A stretch of DNA of 64,000 bases from Chromobacterium alkanivorans (GTDB lineage: Bacteria > Pseudomonadota > Gammaproteobacteria > Burkholderiales > Chromobacteriaceae). Positions 17,722 to 25,210 of this stretch are shown in pieces (positions within the stretch are counted from its first letter, which is position 1; each line of letters opens with the position of its first letter). Below the pieces are notes generated by a model that saw nothing but the letters and a program-made list of their open reading frames with translations, had not been told where the DNA came from and did not search any database. Made by a program: the position numbers and the translations under genes. The stretch covers positions 62,001 through 126,000 of the forward strand of contig NZ_JAFHKL010000005.1 of assembly GCF_016937655.1 (NCBI RefSeq). The letters are read 5' to 3'.

Positions 17722-17755
17722 CAACAATGCCGCAGCCAAAGCTGCGGCGTTGTCG
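17722..17755 (+). terminator. hairpin downstream of the beta-lactamase gene
   Basis: ACAATGCCGCAGC, CAAA loop, GCTGCGGCGTTGT: a near-perfect 13-bp stem about 55 bp after the stop. The following T-tract is weak, so it may be a terminator or an mRNA 3'-end stabiliser. Confidence 0.55.
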
Positions 17756-17768
17756 CGCCTGGCCTGGA

Positions 17769-17909
17769 GCCTGTTCAAAGTCTCGCGAGCAAGAGCGAGA
17801 CAAGGCGAATATCAGCGAAAAAGCGGAATGCGCGAGGGCTGCGTGAGCATTTTGAGCGGGTACTCACCGCGCAAGGCTTCGCGAAGCGCCGCGGACTTTG
17901 AACAGGTTC
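17769..17909 (+). repeat. MITE family A, copy A5
   Basis: 141-bp element starting GCCTGTTCAAAGTCTCGCGAG and ending TTTGAACAGGTTC. The right flanking triplet TCA (17910-17912) is the minus-strand TGA stop of astE. The left triplet is GGA, so the duplication is imperfect. The interior is diverged (GCGCGAGGGCTGCGTGAGCATT). Confidence 0.82.
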
Positions 17910-18908
17910 TCAGGGCAGGCGCGCCGGCGTCACCACGATGCCGGCGCGCAGGCCGGGCTTGACCGTGGGATTGGGGAACAGGATGCGCTCCTCGCCGCCG
18001 ACGGCCACGTAGCGGTGCTCGCCGTCCTCGGCGATCAGGAAACCGTCCGGCAGCGCGGTGAAGTTTTCCACGTCGTCGGCCAGGTGCAGGCGGAAGGCCT
18101 CGCTGTGTTTGACGATGTCGTACTTGGCCTGGAACAGCGGCAGGTCGCCGTCGCGGTAGCCGGGCAGCTCTTGCTCCGGTTCGGCGATCAGCCGGCGCAG
18201 CGCCTGATCGATGCCGGCGAAGCGGGACAGATCGTTTTGACCGAAGGGCCGCGCCTTGCCCAATTCCAGCGTGAAGGCGTCCGCCTGGCAGTGGCGGCTG
18301 GTGAAGTAGCTGAAGGTATTGGCCGGCTGGCTGTGCAGCAGCACGGTTTCCACCTGGCAGCTTTTCAGCCAGGCCAGTTGCGCGCGGTTGTGCGGACGCT
18401 CGTGGAGATAAGGGTAGATGGCGAACTTCTCGAACACCGAGCCGCGGATCGCGGTGTGCAGATCGTAATGCCAGCGCCGGCCGCGGGCGGAGGCGAAGAA
18501 GTCCGCCGCCGCCTGTTCCAGCCGCGTGGCGCGCGCCGCTTCGCGAGCTTCCGGCTGGCGCGCGTGCGCGCCGTTGAACAGCCGGTTCATATCGTAATCC
18601 AGATAACGCTTGCCCAGCCGCATCGCGTCCAGGTTGCCGAAAATCACCAGCAGCCGGCAACGCAGCGCCAGCTTGCCGCCGGCGATGTCGGCCAGGATGG
18701 CGTTGAGCACTTCGATCGGCGCGGTTTCATTGCCGTGCACGCCGCTGGACAGCAGCAGGGAATCGCTGGCCGCGGCGACCGGCTCCAACTCGACGACGCC
18801 GTAATCCAGCCAGCGCGCCCGCACGCCGGAGGGCAGTTGCCATTCCGTGGCGGCGGAGGAGGCGGGATTCATGGTCCAGGACAGAAAATCGTGGTGATGC
18901 TCGCGCAT
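17910..18908 (-). CDS. astE: succinylglutamate desuccinylase/aspartoacylase family protein (AstE-like)
   Basis: This 332-residue zinc carboxypeptidase-like enzyme carries SSGVHGNETAPIEVL (zinc-binding His/Glu, near residue 57) and WHYDLHTAIRGS (third zinc ligand). AstE hydrolyses N-succinylglutamate to succinate and glutamate, the last step of arginine succinyltransferase catabolism. Length matches E. coli AstE (about 320). The other ast genes are not in the window, so this is an isolated copy, next to the arginine decarboxylase speA, which faces away. ATG 18908 was chosen; longer in-frame starts upstream add unrelated sequence. The stop codon is the border triplet of A5. Confidence 0.87.
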   Translation of the reverse strand: MREHHHDFLSWTMNPASSAATEWQLPSGVRARWLDYGVVELEPVAAASDSLLLSSGVHGNETAPIEVLNAILADIAGGKLALRCRLLVIFGNLDAMRLGKRYLDYDMNRLFNGAHARQPEAREAARATRLEQAAADFFASARGRRWHYDLHTAIRGSVFEKFAIYPYLHERPHNRAQLAWLKSCQVETVLLHSQPANTFSYFTSRHCQADAFTLELGKARPFGQNDLSRFAGIDQALRRLIAEPEQELPGYRDGDLPLFQAKYDIVKHSEAFRLHLADDVENFTALPDGFLIAEDGEHRYVAVGGEERILFPNPTVKPGLRAGIVVTPARLP

Positions 18909-19262
18909 GGGCTGGCTCGTGCTTGCGGCTAGGGATGACCGGGGCATTGTAACCAGAGCCGGCGCGGCTAGTGGCGGCGCGTGGCGCAGATTTGAAAAAA
19001 CATGCCGTATTTGGGCTAAAAGCCTTGTCCGGCGGGGCTTGGCGCGCCAGACCGCATTGTGGTTTTTTCGGGCTGCGGCGCAGGGGGACCCAGCGCGACC
19101 TTGTTGAATATTTTGGACAAGTCCATTGCCTGAAACGCGGCGACTCCGGCCGGAGAATCGGCCGCTTGCCGGCATGAGGAAAATATAGGGGGCTGTTTTT
19201 GCTCAAGCCTTGCCGGGCAAGGCTCGCCGGGCCGCCTGGTGCGGGCTTGTCGATTAAATTGG
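18909..19262. other. 354-bp intergenic stretch, no gene seen
   Basis: Region between the divergent astE and speA genes. I see no convincing open frame, RNA or repeat. It should contain the astE promoter; part of it is moderately AT-rich (around 19100-19190). Confidence 0.5.
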
Positions 19263-19290
19263 ACATGCGGATTTTTATACATTTTTTTAC

Positions 19291-19318
19291 TTGTCAAGCC
19301 GCGTGATGTTGTTACAAT
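19291..19318 (+). promoter_or_regulatory. sigma-70-like promoter for speA
   Basis: TTGTCA (19291-19296), 16-bp spacer, TACAAT (19313-19318), preceded by an AT-rich tract (ATTTTTATACATTTTTTTAC). This leaves a transcribed leader of about 235 nt before the speA ATG. Confidence 0.65.
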
Positions 19319-19562
19319 CCGCGCTCGTTTGCAGCTTTGCAAACCTACAATTCAATTGTTTCGCTCCGACATCCCAGGCCCACATAAAAGCTGTTCAGCC
19401 CGAAAGCCGCGCACTAAGGAGCGGGGTTATCCATCATAAGGATGCTCTTGCGGCTGGCTTATCGCTTTTTCTGCGGCGGCCTGGGCGCGTCCTTTGGAAA
19501 TCCCTGTGTCCACCCATTGCGCGGGGTTCAGGGCTTTCCGTCAGTTCTTGAGGGGAAAACTC

Positions 19563-21443
19563 ATGGCTTGGTCTGTGGCTGATAGCCGGGCGTTGTACGG
19601 CATCCGGCATTGGGGAGCGGGGTACTTCGACATGGGCGCCAACGGCAATATCGTCGTGCGTCCGAATGTGCGCCAAAACAAGGAAATCGACCTGCACCGC
19701 CTGGTGGGCGAGCTGTCCGGCAAGGGCCTGGACCTGCCGCTGCTGGTTCGTTTTCCGGATATTCTGCAAGACCGCGTCACTCGTCTGTGCGCGGCCTTCG
19801 ACAAGGCCATCGCCGAACAAGGCTACGGCAACCGTTATACCGCCATCTATCCGATCAAGGTCAACCAGCAAGAAGCGGTGGTGAAGAGCATCATCGCCAC
19901 GCCTGACGTGTCCATCGGCCTGGAAGCCGGCTCCAAGCCGGAACTGATGGCGGTGCTGGCGCTGGCGCCCAAGGGCTGCACCATCGTCTGCAACGGCTAC
20001 AAGGACCGCGACTACATCCGTCTGGCCCTGATGGGCGAGCGTCTGGGCCACCAGGTGTTCATCGTCATCGAGAAAGAGTCGGAAGTCGAATTGGTGATCG
20101 ACGAATCCCGCAAGCTGGGCATTCGTCCCAATATCGGCATGCGCGTGCGTTTGTCCTCGCTGGCGTCCAGCAAATGGGCGGACACCGGCGGCGAGAAGGG
20201 CAAATTCGGCCTGTCCGCCGGCCAACTGATTTCCGCCGCGGACAAGCTGACCGAAGCCGGCCTGGCCGACTGCGTGCGCCTGATGCACTTCCACATGGGG
20301 TCGCAGATCGCCCACATCGGCGATTACCGTAGCGGTTTCGGCGAAGCCATTCGCTATTTCGCCGAACTGCGCGCGCTGGGCCTGCCCATTGATCACGTGG
20401 ACGTGGGCGGCGGCCTGGGCGTGGATTACGACGGCACCCATTCGCGCAACGACAGCTCGATCAACTACGACATGGACGAGTACGCGCACGTGATCGTCTC
20501 CATGCTGTCCGAGTTCTGCGGCGAGAACGGCATTCCGCATCCGCGCATCCTGTCCGAATCCGGCCGCGCGATGACCGCCCACCACGCGGTGCTGATCATG
20601 AACGTGACCGATGTCGAGCGCCTGCCGGACGAAGTGCCGCAGGTGGACGACATCGCCGCGTTGTCGCAGCCGGTGCGCAAGCTGTTTGAGCTGGTGCAGC
20701 TCAACGACGACGACCTGGTCACTGAAATCTACTACCGCGCCAGCCACTACGTGTCGGAAGTCACCGATCTGTACGCCGCCGGCCGCCTGTCGCTGAAGGA
20801 AAAGGCGCTGGCCGAAGACGTGCACGCCGCGCTGTGCCGCCGCCTGCACAGCCAGCTGCAAGCCAGCCAGCGTTCGCAGCGCCAGGTGTACGACGAGCTG
20901 ACCGACCGTCTGGCCGACAAGTACTTCTGCAACTTCTCGGTGTTCCAGAGCCTGCCGGACACTTGGGCCATCGATCAGATCCTGCCGATCACCCCGCTGC
21001 ACCGTCTGAACGAGCAGCCGACGCGCCGCGCGGTGCTGCAAGACCTGACCTGCGATTCCGACGGCAAGCTCAAGCAGTACGTGGACCAGCAGAGCATCGA
21101 GTCCAGCCTGTCCGTGCACGAGGTGAAGCAGGGCGATGAGTATCTGATCGCCGTGTTCCTGGTGGGCGCTTACCAGGAAATCCTGGGCGATATGCACAAT
21201 CTGTTCGGCGACACCGACTCGGTCAACGTCTATGTGCGCGACGGCGGCGAGCTGGAGTTCTCCGGCGTGGAAGAGCACGACACCATCGAAGACATGCTGC
21301 GCTATGTGCACCTGTCGCCGGAGGACATCCTCAACCGCTACGAAGCCAAGTCCCGCGCCGCGGACCTCAGCAGCGAAGAACGCAGCCTGTTCTTCGCCGA
21401 GTTCTGCCGCGGTCTGAAGCAGTCGTCTTACCTGTCGGTCTGA
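19563..21443 (+). CDS. speA: biosynthetic arginine decarboxylase
   Basis: This 626-residue PLP enzyme converts arginine to agmatine, the first step of putrescine synthesis. The PLP-lysine block YPIKVNQQ lies near residue 96; [29 protein letters not shown] and [15 protein letters not shown] are typical of the SpeA fold III decarboxylases, and the length is close to E. coli SpeA (658). The ATG at 19563 is preceded by GAGGGGAA. A strong terminator follows at 21468. Monocistronic, with a long leader in which a short upstream frame overlaps the start. Confidence 0.96.
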   Translation: MAWSVADSRALYGIRHWGAGYFDMGANGNIVVRPNVRQNKEIDLHRLVGELSGKGLDLPLLVRFPDILQDRVTRLCAAFDKAIAEQGYGNRYTAIYPIKVNQQEAVVKSIIATPDVSIGLEAGSKPELMAVLALAPKGCTIVCNGYKDRDYIRLALMGERLGHQVFIVIEKESEVELVIDESRKLGIRPNIGMRVRLSSLASSKWADTGGEKGKFGLSAGQLISAADKLTEAGLADCVRLMHFHMGSQIAHIGDYRSGFGEAIRYFAELRALGLPIDHVDVGGGLGVDYDGTHSRNDSSINYDMDEYAHVIVSMLSEFCGENGIPHPRILSESGRAMTAHHAVLIMNVTDVERLPDEVPQVDDIAALSQPVRKLFELVQLNDDDLVTEIYYRASHYVSEVTDLYAAGRLSLKEKALAEDVHAALCRRLHSQLQASQRSQRQVYDELTDRLADKYFCNFSVFQSLPDTWAIDQILPITPLHRLNEQPTRRAVLQDLTCDSDGKLKQYVDQQSIESSLSVHEVKQGDEYLIAVFLVGAYQEILGDMHNLFGDTDSVNVYVRDGGELEFSGVEEHDTIEDMLRYVHLSPEDILNRYEAKSRAADLSSEERSLFFAEFCRGLKQSSYLSV

Positions 21444-21467
21444 TTCGACTCAGCAAGCGCTAACAAG

Positions 21468-21495
21468 ACAGCCGGGCGACGCCCGGCTGTTTTCC
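21468..21495 (+). terminator. Rho-independent terminator of speA
   Basis: ACAGCCGGGC, GAC loop, GCCCGGCTGT, then TTTTCCTTT; a perfect 10-bp stem. Confidence 0.9.
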
Positions 21496-21705
21496 TTTGT
21501 GTCGTCTGTGCGCGGACAGACCATTCTGTGCTGGACTAAATTAAGCAATTTCACCTATCGACGCCTAAGTTTGTGTTTTTTATCGGGTTTTTGCGTGAAT
21601 TTTACGCCGGGCGCGGCCGGTTTCGAGCGGGCGCTTGCAATGCGGGAAAAGCTTGCTAGTTTGAGAAAGCCAATAATTGATTGGCATAAACATGGGGGTT
21701 GCCAT

Positions 21706-22164
21706 ATGTCTTTCTCTAGCGTTCCTTACTTCCTCACCTATAGCCAAAACACCGCGCTGGGCATTACCGCCAAAGATTCGATGAGCGGTTCCCAGCTGTA
21801 CCTGCAGCCCATTCAGGGCAACTTCCTCTCGCTGTTCAACATCGACTTCGCCAGCGGCGTGCTGGCGCTGTCCACCAGCGGCAACCAACTGGTGATCGAC
21901 ATTTCCGACCTGTCCAGCGGCAAGCCGCTGGTGCTGCGTCCGTACAACCCGTCCTCGCTCAGCCAGCAATGGGATCTGTTCTCCCGTCCGGGCTTTATCT
22001 CCAGCCGTCAAAACCCCAATCTGGTGATCGACAACCAGAGCCGCGGCGGCGTGGGCAGCCTGATCTGGCTGTACGAGTTCAACGCTTCGCCGGCGCAGCA
22101 ATGGGCGCTCAAGCCGCTGACCTCGGCGCAACGTTCGGAACTGGTGCTGGAAACCGCTGAATAA
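21706..22164 (+). CDS. beta-trefoil (ricin-B-lectin-like) small protein 1
   Basis: This 152-residue protein has two QxW motifs (LSQQWDLFSRPG near residue 90 and PAQQWALKPL near 137) with the spacing of ricin-type beta-trefoil lectin repeats. There is no signal peptide or membrane segment. The ATG at 21706 was picked because the N terminus then aligns with the next gene (MSFSSVPYF versus MGFSSTSYF) and a GGGGG stretch lies upstream. A strong terminator separates it from its paralogue. Carbohydrate binding is a family inference; no catalytic domain is attached. Confidence 0.7.
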   Translation: MSFSSVPYFLTYSQNTALGITAKDSMSGSQLYLQPIQGNFLSLFNIDFASGVLALSTSGNQLVIDISDLSSGKPLVLRPYNPSSLSQQWDLFSRPGFISSRQNPNLVIDNQSRGGVGSLIWLYEFNASPAQQWALKPLTSAQRSELVLETAE

Positions 22165-22181
22165 GCGCAAGGCAAAAATCG

Positions 22182-22216
22182 CGGCGGCGGGCGGCATGGC
22201 CCGCCGCCGTTTTTTT
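22182..22216 (+). terminator. Rho-independent terminator between the two lectin-like genes
   Basis: CGGCGGCGGGC, GGCATG loop, GCCCGCCGCCG followed by seven T residues; an 11-bp stem. Confidence 0.92.
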
Positions 22217-22238
22217 GGGTTTACGGAAGGAGCAAGAG

Positions 22239-22673
22239 ATGGGCTTCAGCAGCACTTCGTACTTCATCACCTCGGCCTATTTTCCTGATTACGCCATTGT
22301 GGCCGACGACTCGATCAGGGGCGCGCGGCTCAGCCTGCAGCCGTTCCAGAACAATTTCGCCGCCTTGTTCAATATCGACTTCGACCGGGGTTTGTTCGCG
22401 TTGGCCACCAGCGGCAATCAATTGGTGATCGCCGCCAATGAAGTGGCCGACGGCTCGCCGCTGCAGCTGGATTTGCTGCCGGAGCCGGCTTTGCCCAATC
22501 AGCGCTGGGATGTGTTTTCGCAGCCGGGCGACATCGTCTGCCTGGCGGACCGCGCCCTGGCCTTTGGCTTCGGCATGGAAAAAATCTTTCCGCCGACCTT
22601 GCGGCTGCGCAAGCTGCACCCCGGCCGGCCGCCGATGTGGATTTTGCGGCCGATGACCGTGCCCGGCGGCTGA
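22239..22673 (+). CDS. beta-trefoil (ricin-B-lectin-like) small protein 2
   Basis: This 144-residue tandem paralogue of the preceding gene shares F-(S)-S-x-x-YF at the N terminus, LxLQPxQxNFxxLFNIDF near residue 35 and LATSGNQLVI near 55. The QxW-type motif is QRWDVFSQPGD; the last repeat ends MWILRPM. It has drifted more than copy 1 in the C-terminal third. GGAAGGAG precedes ATG 22239. No export signal. Being placed after a terminator with little room for a promoter, it may rely on read-through. Function unknown. Confidence 0.68.
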   Translation: MGFSSTSYFITSAYFPDYAIVADDSIRGARLSLQPFQNNFAALFNIDFDRGLFALATSGNQLVIAANEVADGSPLQLDLLPEPALPNQRWDVFSQPGDIVCLADRALAFGFGMEKIFPPTLRLRKLHPGRPPMWILRPMTVPGG

Positions 22674-22718
22674 GTTCTCGTCATCCGCCGCGCCTGGCGC
22701 CGCGGTGCGGCGGCCTTG

Positions 22719-23579
22719 TCAGGAACGCAGCAACTGCTCGCGCACCCAGACCGCGGCCAGGCCCAGCGGCCGCCGCCGCGACCACACCAGGTCGATGTGG
22801 CGCGCCTTGGGCCAGCCCGGCGCGCGCAGCTCGCGCAGCCGCTCCGCGCCGAAGGAATCCGCCAGCCAGCGCGGCAGTTCGGCCCAGCCGGCGCCCAGAA
22901 TCGCCATTTCCAGCAGCATCAGATAGCTGGGCGCAAACCAGCAGCGCCGGCTCAGCGTCTCCGGCTTGCTCTCGGTATAGGTGTTCAGCCGCAGCTCGCG
23001 GTAGCGGCTCAGCGCCTGCCGGTCCACCTGTTCCAAAGCCGCCAGCGGGTGGTTGCGCGCCACGTACAGCGCCACCTCGCTGACCTCGCCCAGCGTGGCG
23101 TGGCCGATATCGGCCGGGTACTGCTTCTGCGCCGCCATGCAGCCCAGGTGCGCGCGTCCGGTCTGGATCAAGTCCAGCACGTCGTCCTGCTCGCCCACCA
23201 GGCATTCCAGCTCCAGCGCCTCGAAGTTCTGCTCCAATTGCTGCGTCACTTCCTGAAAACGCGAAGACTGGTAAGTGTCCGACAGCACCAGGGTCAGCCG
23301 CGGCTCCAGCCCGGCGGTCATCAATCGCGCCTGCTGGTTCAACTCATCGCCGATGGCCAGCATCTGCCGCGCATAGCCCAGCAGGTGGCGGCCGGCCTGG
23401 GTCAGCGCCGGCTGGCGGCTGCCGCGGTCGAACAGCTGCACCGCCAGGTCGATCTCTAGATTGGCGATGGCCTCGCTGATGGTGGACTGGCTCTTGCCCA
23501 GCCGCCGCGCCGCGGCGGAAAACGAACCCAGTTCGGCGGCGTTGGCGAAGGCCGCCAGCGCGTCCAGCGACATACTCAT
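22719..23579 (-). CDS. LysR family transcriptional regulator of the efflux genes
   Basis: This 286-residue LysR protein has the N-terminal winged helix-turn-helix (LDALAAFANAAELGSFSAAARRLGKSQSTISEAIANLE) and a C-terminal effector domain. It is divergent from two PACE proteins and an SMR protein, the classical layout for a regulator controlling adjacent efflux genes (for example AceR/AceI). The ATG at 23579 directly abuts the palindrome ATCGG-N5-CCGAT (23580-23594), so binding there could repress its own translation start region. A second ATG at 23573 is possible. Confidence 0.92.
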   Translation of the reverse strand: MSMSLDALAAFANAAELGSFSAAARRLGKSQSTISEAIANLEIDLAVQLFDRGSRQPALTQAGRHLLGYARQMLAIGDELNQQARLMTAGLEPRLTLVLSDTYQSSRFQEVTQQLEQNFEALELECLVGEQDDVLDLIQTGRAHLGCMAAQKQYPADIGHATLGEVSEVALYVARNHPLAALEQVDRQALSRYRELRLNTYTESKPETLSRRCWFAPSYLMLLEMAILGAGWAELPRWLADSFGAERLRELRAPGWPKARHIDLVWSRRRPLGLAAVWVREQLLRS

Positions 23580-23627
23580 ATCGGTTTCTCCGATTAAACC
23601 TATCTTTATCCTATCCGAAAAACCAAT
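23580..23627. promoter_or_regulatory. probable LysR operator, copy 1
   Basis: ATCGG-TTTCT-CCGAT (23580-23594) followed 17 bp later by TATCCGAAAAACCAAT (23612-23627). The same two elements in the same order recur at 24238-24285 ahead of the second PACE gene, which marks them as a regulatory module. Confidence 0.65.
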
Positions 23628-23651
23628 AAAAATCGCGTCATTGCCCTGCAA

Positions 23652-23775
23652 ACCGGGTGTTCAAAGTCTGGCGAGCCAGGGCGAAAACAGCTGGGAAAGC
23701 GGAATGTACATGCGGGACATGAGCGTTTTGAGCTGGTTTTCATATCCATTCCGCCGAAGCGCAGCAGATTTTTAA
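23652..23775 (+). repeat. MITE family A, copy A6 (right end lost)
   Basis: Diverged copy: GTGTTCAAAGTCTGGCGAGCCAGGGCG, core GCGGAATGTACATGCGGGACATGAGC, then GCGCAGCAGATTTTTAAGG. The terminal CGTAAACAGGTTC is missing, and the sequence runs straight into the AAGGAG ribosome site of the first PACE gene. Confidence 0.75.
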
Positions 23776-23784
23776 GGAGAATCG

Positions 23785-24234
23785 ATGCAAGTGAAGAAAT
23801 CCTGGCCGGAGCGCGCCTTCTACGCCATTGTCTACGAACTGTGCGCCGTCATGCTGCTGATGCTGATGGCCAGCTGGCTGCTGAGCCAGGACACCGCGCA
23901 GATCGGCGTGCTGGCCCTGATGATGACCACGGTGGCGATGAGCTGGAACATCGTGTTCAACGCCTTGTTCGAGCGGCTGGAGCGGCTGCGCGGCTGGGTG
24001 CGCACCCCGGCGCTGCGCGTGGCGCACGCCTTGTTGTTCGAAGGCGGGCTGGTGGTGCTGTTGGTGCCGCTGGTGGCGTGGTGGCTGGAAGTCAGCTACT
24101 GGCAGGCCTTCCTGCTGGACATCGGCTTCTTCCTGTTCTTCCTGCCTTACACCTTCGTCTTCAACTGGCTGTACGACGGCTTGCGCGCCAGCTTGTTGAA
24201 CCGCTTGAACCGCGCGCGGGCGGGCTTGATTTAA
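23785..24234 (+). CDS. PACE family (AceI-like) multidrug efflux protein 1
   Basis: This 149-residue inner-membrane protein has four predicted helices arranged as two bacterial transmembrane pair domains. Family hallmarks are the Glu in helix 1 (FYAIVYELCAVMLL), MSWNIVFNALFERLE between the domains, and WQAFLLDIGFFLFFLPYTFVFNWLYD. PACE proteins export biguanides such as chlorhexidine and other cationic compounds using the proton gradient, and in Acinetobacter AceI the natural substrate includes short-chain diamines. RBS AAGGAG precedes ATG 23785. First gene of a run with a paralogue and an SMR transporter. Confidence 0.93.
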   Translation: MQVKKSWPERAFYAIVYELCAVMLLMLMASWLLSQDTAQIGVLALMMTTVAMSWNIVFNALFERLERLRGWVRTPALRVAHALLFEGGLVVLLVPLVAWWLEVSYWQAFLLDIGFFLFFLPYTFVFNWLYDGLRASLLNRLNRARAGLI

Positions 24235-24237
24235 TTT

Positions 24238-24285
24238 ATCGGATTTTCCGATGGTAATTATTTTTTACCCATCCGAAAAACCAAT
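24238..24285. promoter_or_regulatory. probable LysR operator, copy 2
   Basis: ATCGGA-TTT-TCCGAT (24238-24252) and, 18 bp on, ATCCGAAAAACCAAT (24271-24285), matching copy 1. It lies between the two PACE genes, so the second gene probably has its own regulated promoter. Confidence 0.65.
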
Positions 24286-24327
24286 CAGAATAAGGCATTC
24301 TTTAAACGGTCATGATTGGGAAATAAC

Positions 24328-24780
24328 ATGAACAAACAAAAATCCTGGCTGGAGCGCGGCTTCCACGCCGTGCTGTACGAACTGTGCGCGATGGCCTTGC
24401 TGGTGCCTATCGCCTCATTGCTGATGGAACAAAGCCTGCTGCATATGGGCGCGCTGGCCTTCATGATGTCGACGGCGGCCATGTCTTGGAACGTGGTGTT
24501 CAATATGCTGTTCGACCGCCTGGAGGCCTTGATGGGCTGGACCCGCACCACCGCGGTGCGCTGCCTGCACGCGCTGATGTTCGAGGGCGGCCTGGTGATT
24601 CTGCTGGTGCCGCTGGCGGCGTGGTGGCTGGACGTCAGCTACTGGCAGGCCTTCCTGCTGGATTTGGGCTTCTTCGCCTTCTTCCTGCCTTACACTTATA
24701 TCTTCAACTGGCTGTACGACGCCTTGCGCGCCAGGCTGCGCGAGCGCGGCGGCAAGCCGTGCGCCGAACTGGAGTCTTGA
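24328..24780 (+). CDS. PACE family (AceI-like) multidrug efflux protein 2
   Basis: This 150-residue paralogue of the preceding gene shares SWLERGFHAVLYELCAMALL (helix-1 Glu), MSWNVVFNMLFDRLEALMGW and WQAFLLDLGFFAFFLPYTYIFNWLYDALRARL. ATG 24328 aligns with the start of copy 1. Upstream DNA also repeats the regulatory module, so a whole promoter-gene unit was duplicated. The TGA stop is followed without a gap by the ATG of the SMR gene, indicating one transcript and coupling. Confidence 0.93.
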   Translation: MNKQKSWLERGFHAVLYELCAMALLVPIASLLMEQSLLHMGALAFMMSTAAMSWNVVFNMLFDRLEALMGWTRTTAVRCLHALMFEGGLVILLVPLAAWWLDVSYWQAFLLDLGFFAFFLPYTYIFNWLYDALRARLRERGGKPCAELES

Positions 24781-25113
24781 ATGAAAACCTGGTTGTTTCT
24801 GGCCGTGGCCATCGTCAGCGAGGTGATCGCCACCTCCTCGCTGAAAGCGTCCGAGGGCTTCACCCGCCTGGGGCCGTCCTTGCTGACCGCCGCCGGCTAC
24901 ATGCTGGCCTTCTACATGCTGTCGCTGACCCTGCGCCAGATTCCCGTGGGCGTGGCTTACGCGCTGTGGTCCGGCGTCGGCATCGTGCTGGTATCCATCG
25001 TCGGCTGGGTCATGTACGGCCAGAAGCTGGACGCGCCGGCGATGATAGGCATGGGCCTGATCGTGGCCGGGGTGTTGGTGATGAATCTGATGTCCAAATC
25101 GGTGGCGCACTGA
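24781..25113 (+). CDS. SMR family small multidrug transporter
   Basis: This 110-residue four-helix protein of EmrE type has the essential helix-1 glutamate in [17 protein letters not shown] (Glu14), the [20 protein letters not shown] block of helix 3 and the usual short C terminus. SMR proteins work as antiparallel dimers exchanging cationic toxins for protons. Starts at the base after the PACE 2 stop and ends before a strong terminator at 25163. The trio is a compact cation/biocide efflux cassette under the divergent LysR. Confidence 0.94.
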   Translation: MKTWLFLAVAIVSEVIATSSLKASEGFTRLGPSLLTAAGYMLAFYMLSLTLRQIPVGVAYALWSGVGIVLVSIVGWVMYGQKLDAPAMIGMGLIVAGVLVMNLMSKSVAH

Positions 25114-25162
25114 ATCGGCGCTTCGGCTCTATCCGCCGCGCGGAAGAGGGGCAGACGCAAAA

Positions 25163-25194
25163 ACCGGCCGGGGAATCCCGGCCGGTCTTGTTTT
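25163..25194 (+). terminator. Rho-independent terminator of the efflux operon
   Basis: ACCGGCCGGG, GAAT loop, CCCGGCCGGT followed by CTTGTTTT; a perfect 10-bp stem. Confidence 0.88.
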
Positions 25195-25210
25195 GCGCCT
25201 TGGACGCGGC

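Noticed and set aside
19434-21311. A 625-codon minus-strand frame opposite speA
   Set aside because: It is a shadow of speA; the Val/Asp/His-rich composition shows no domain.
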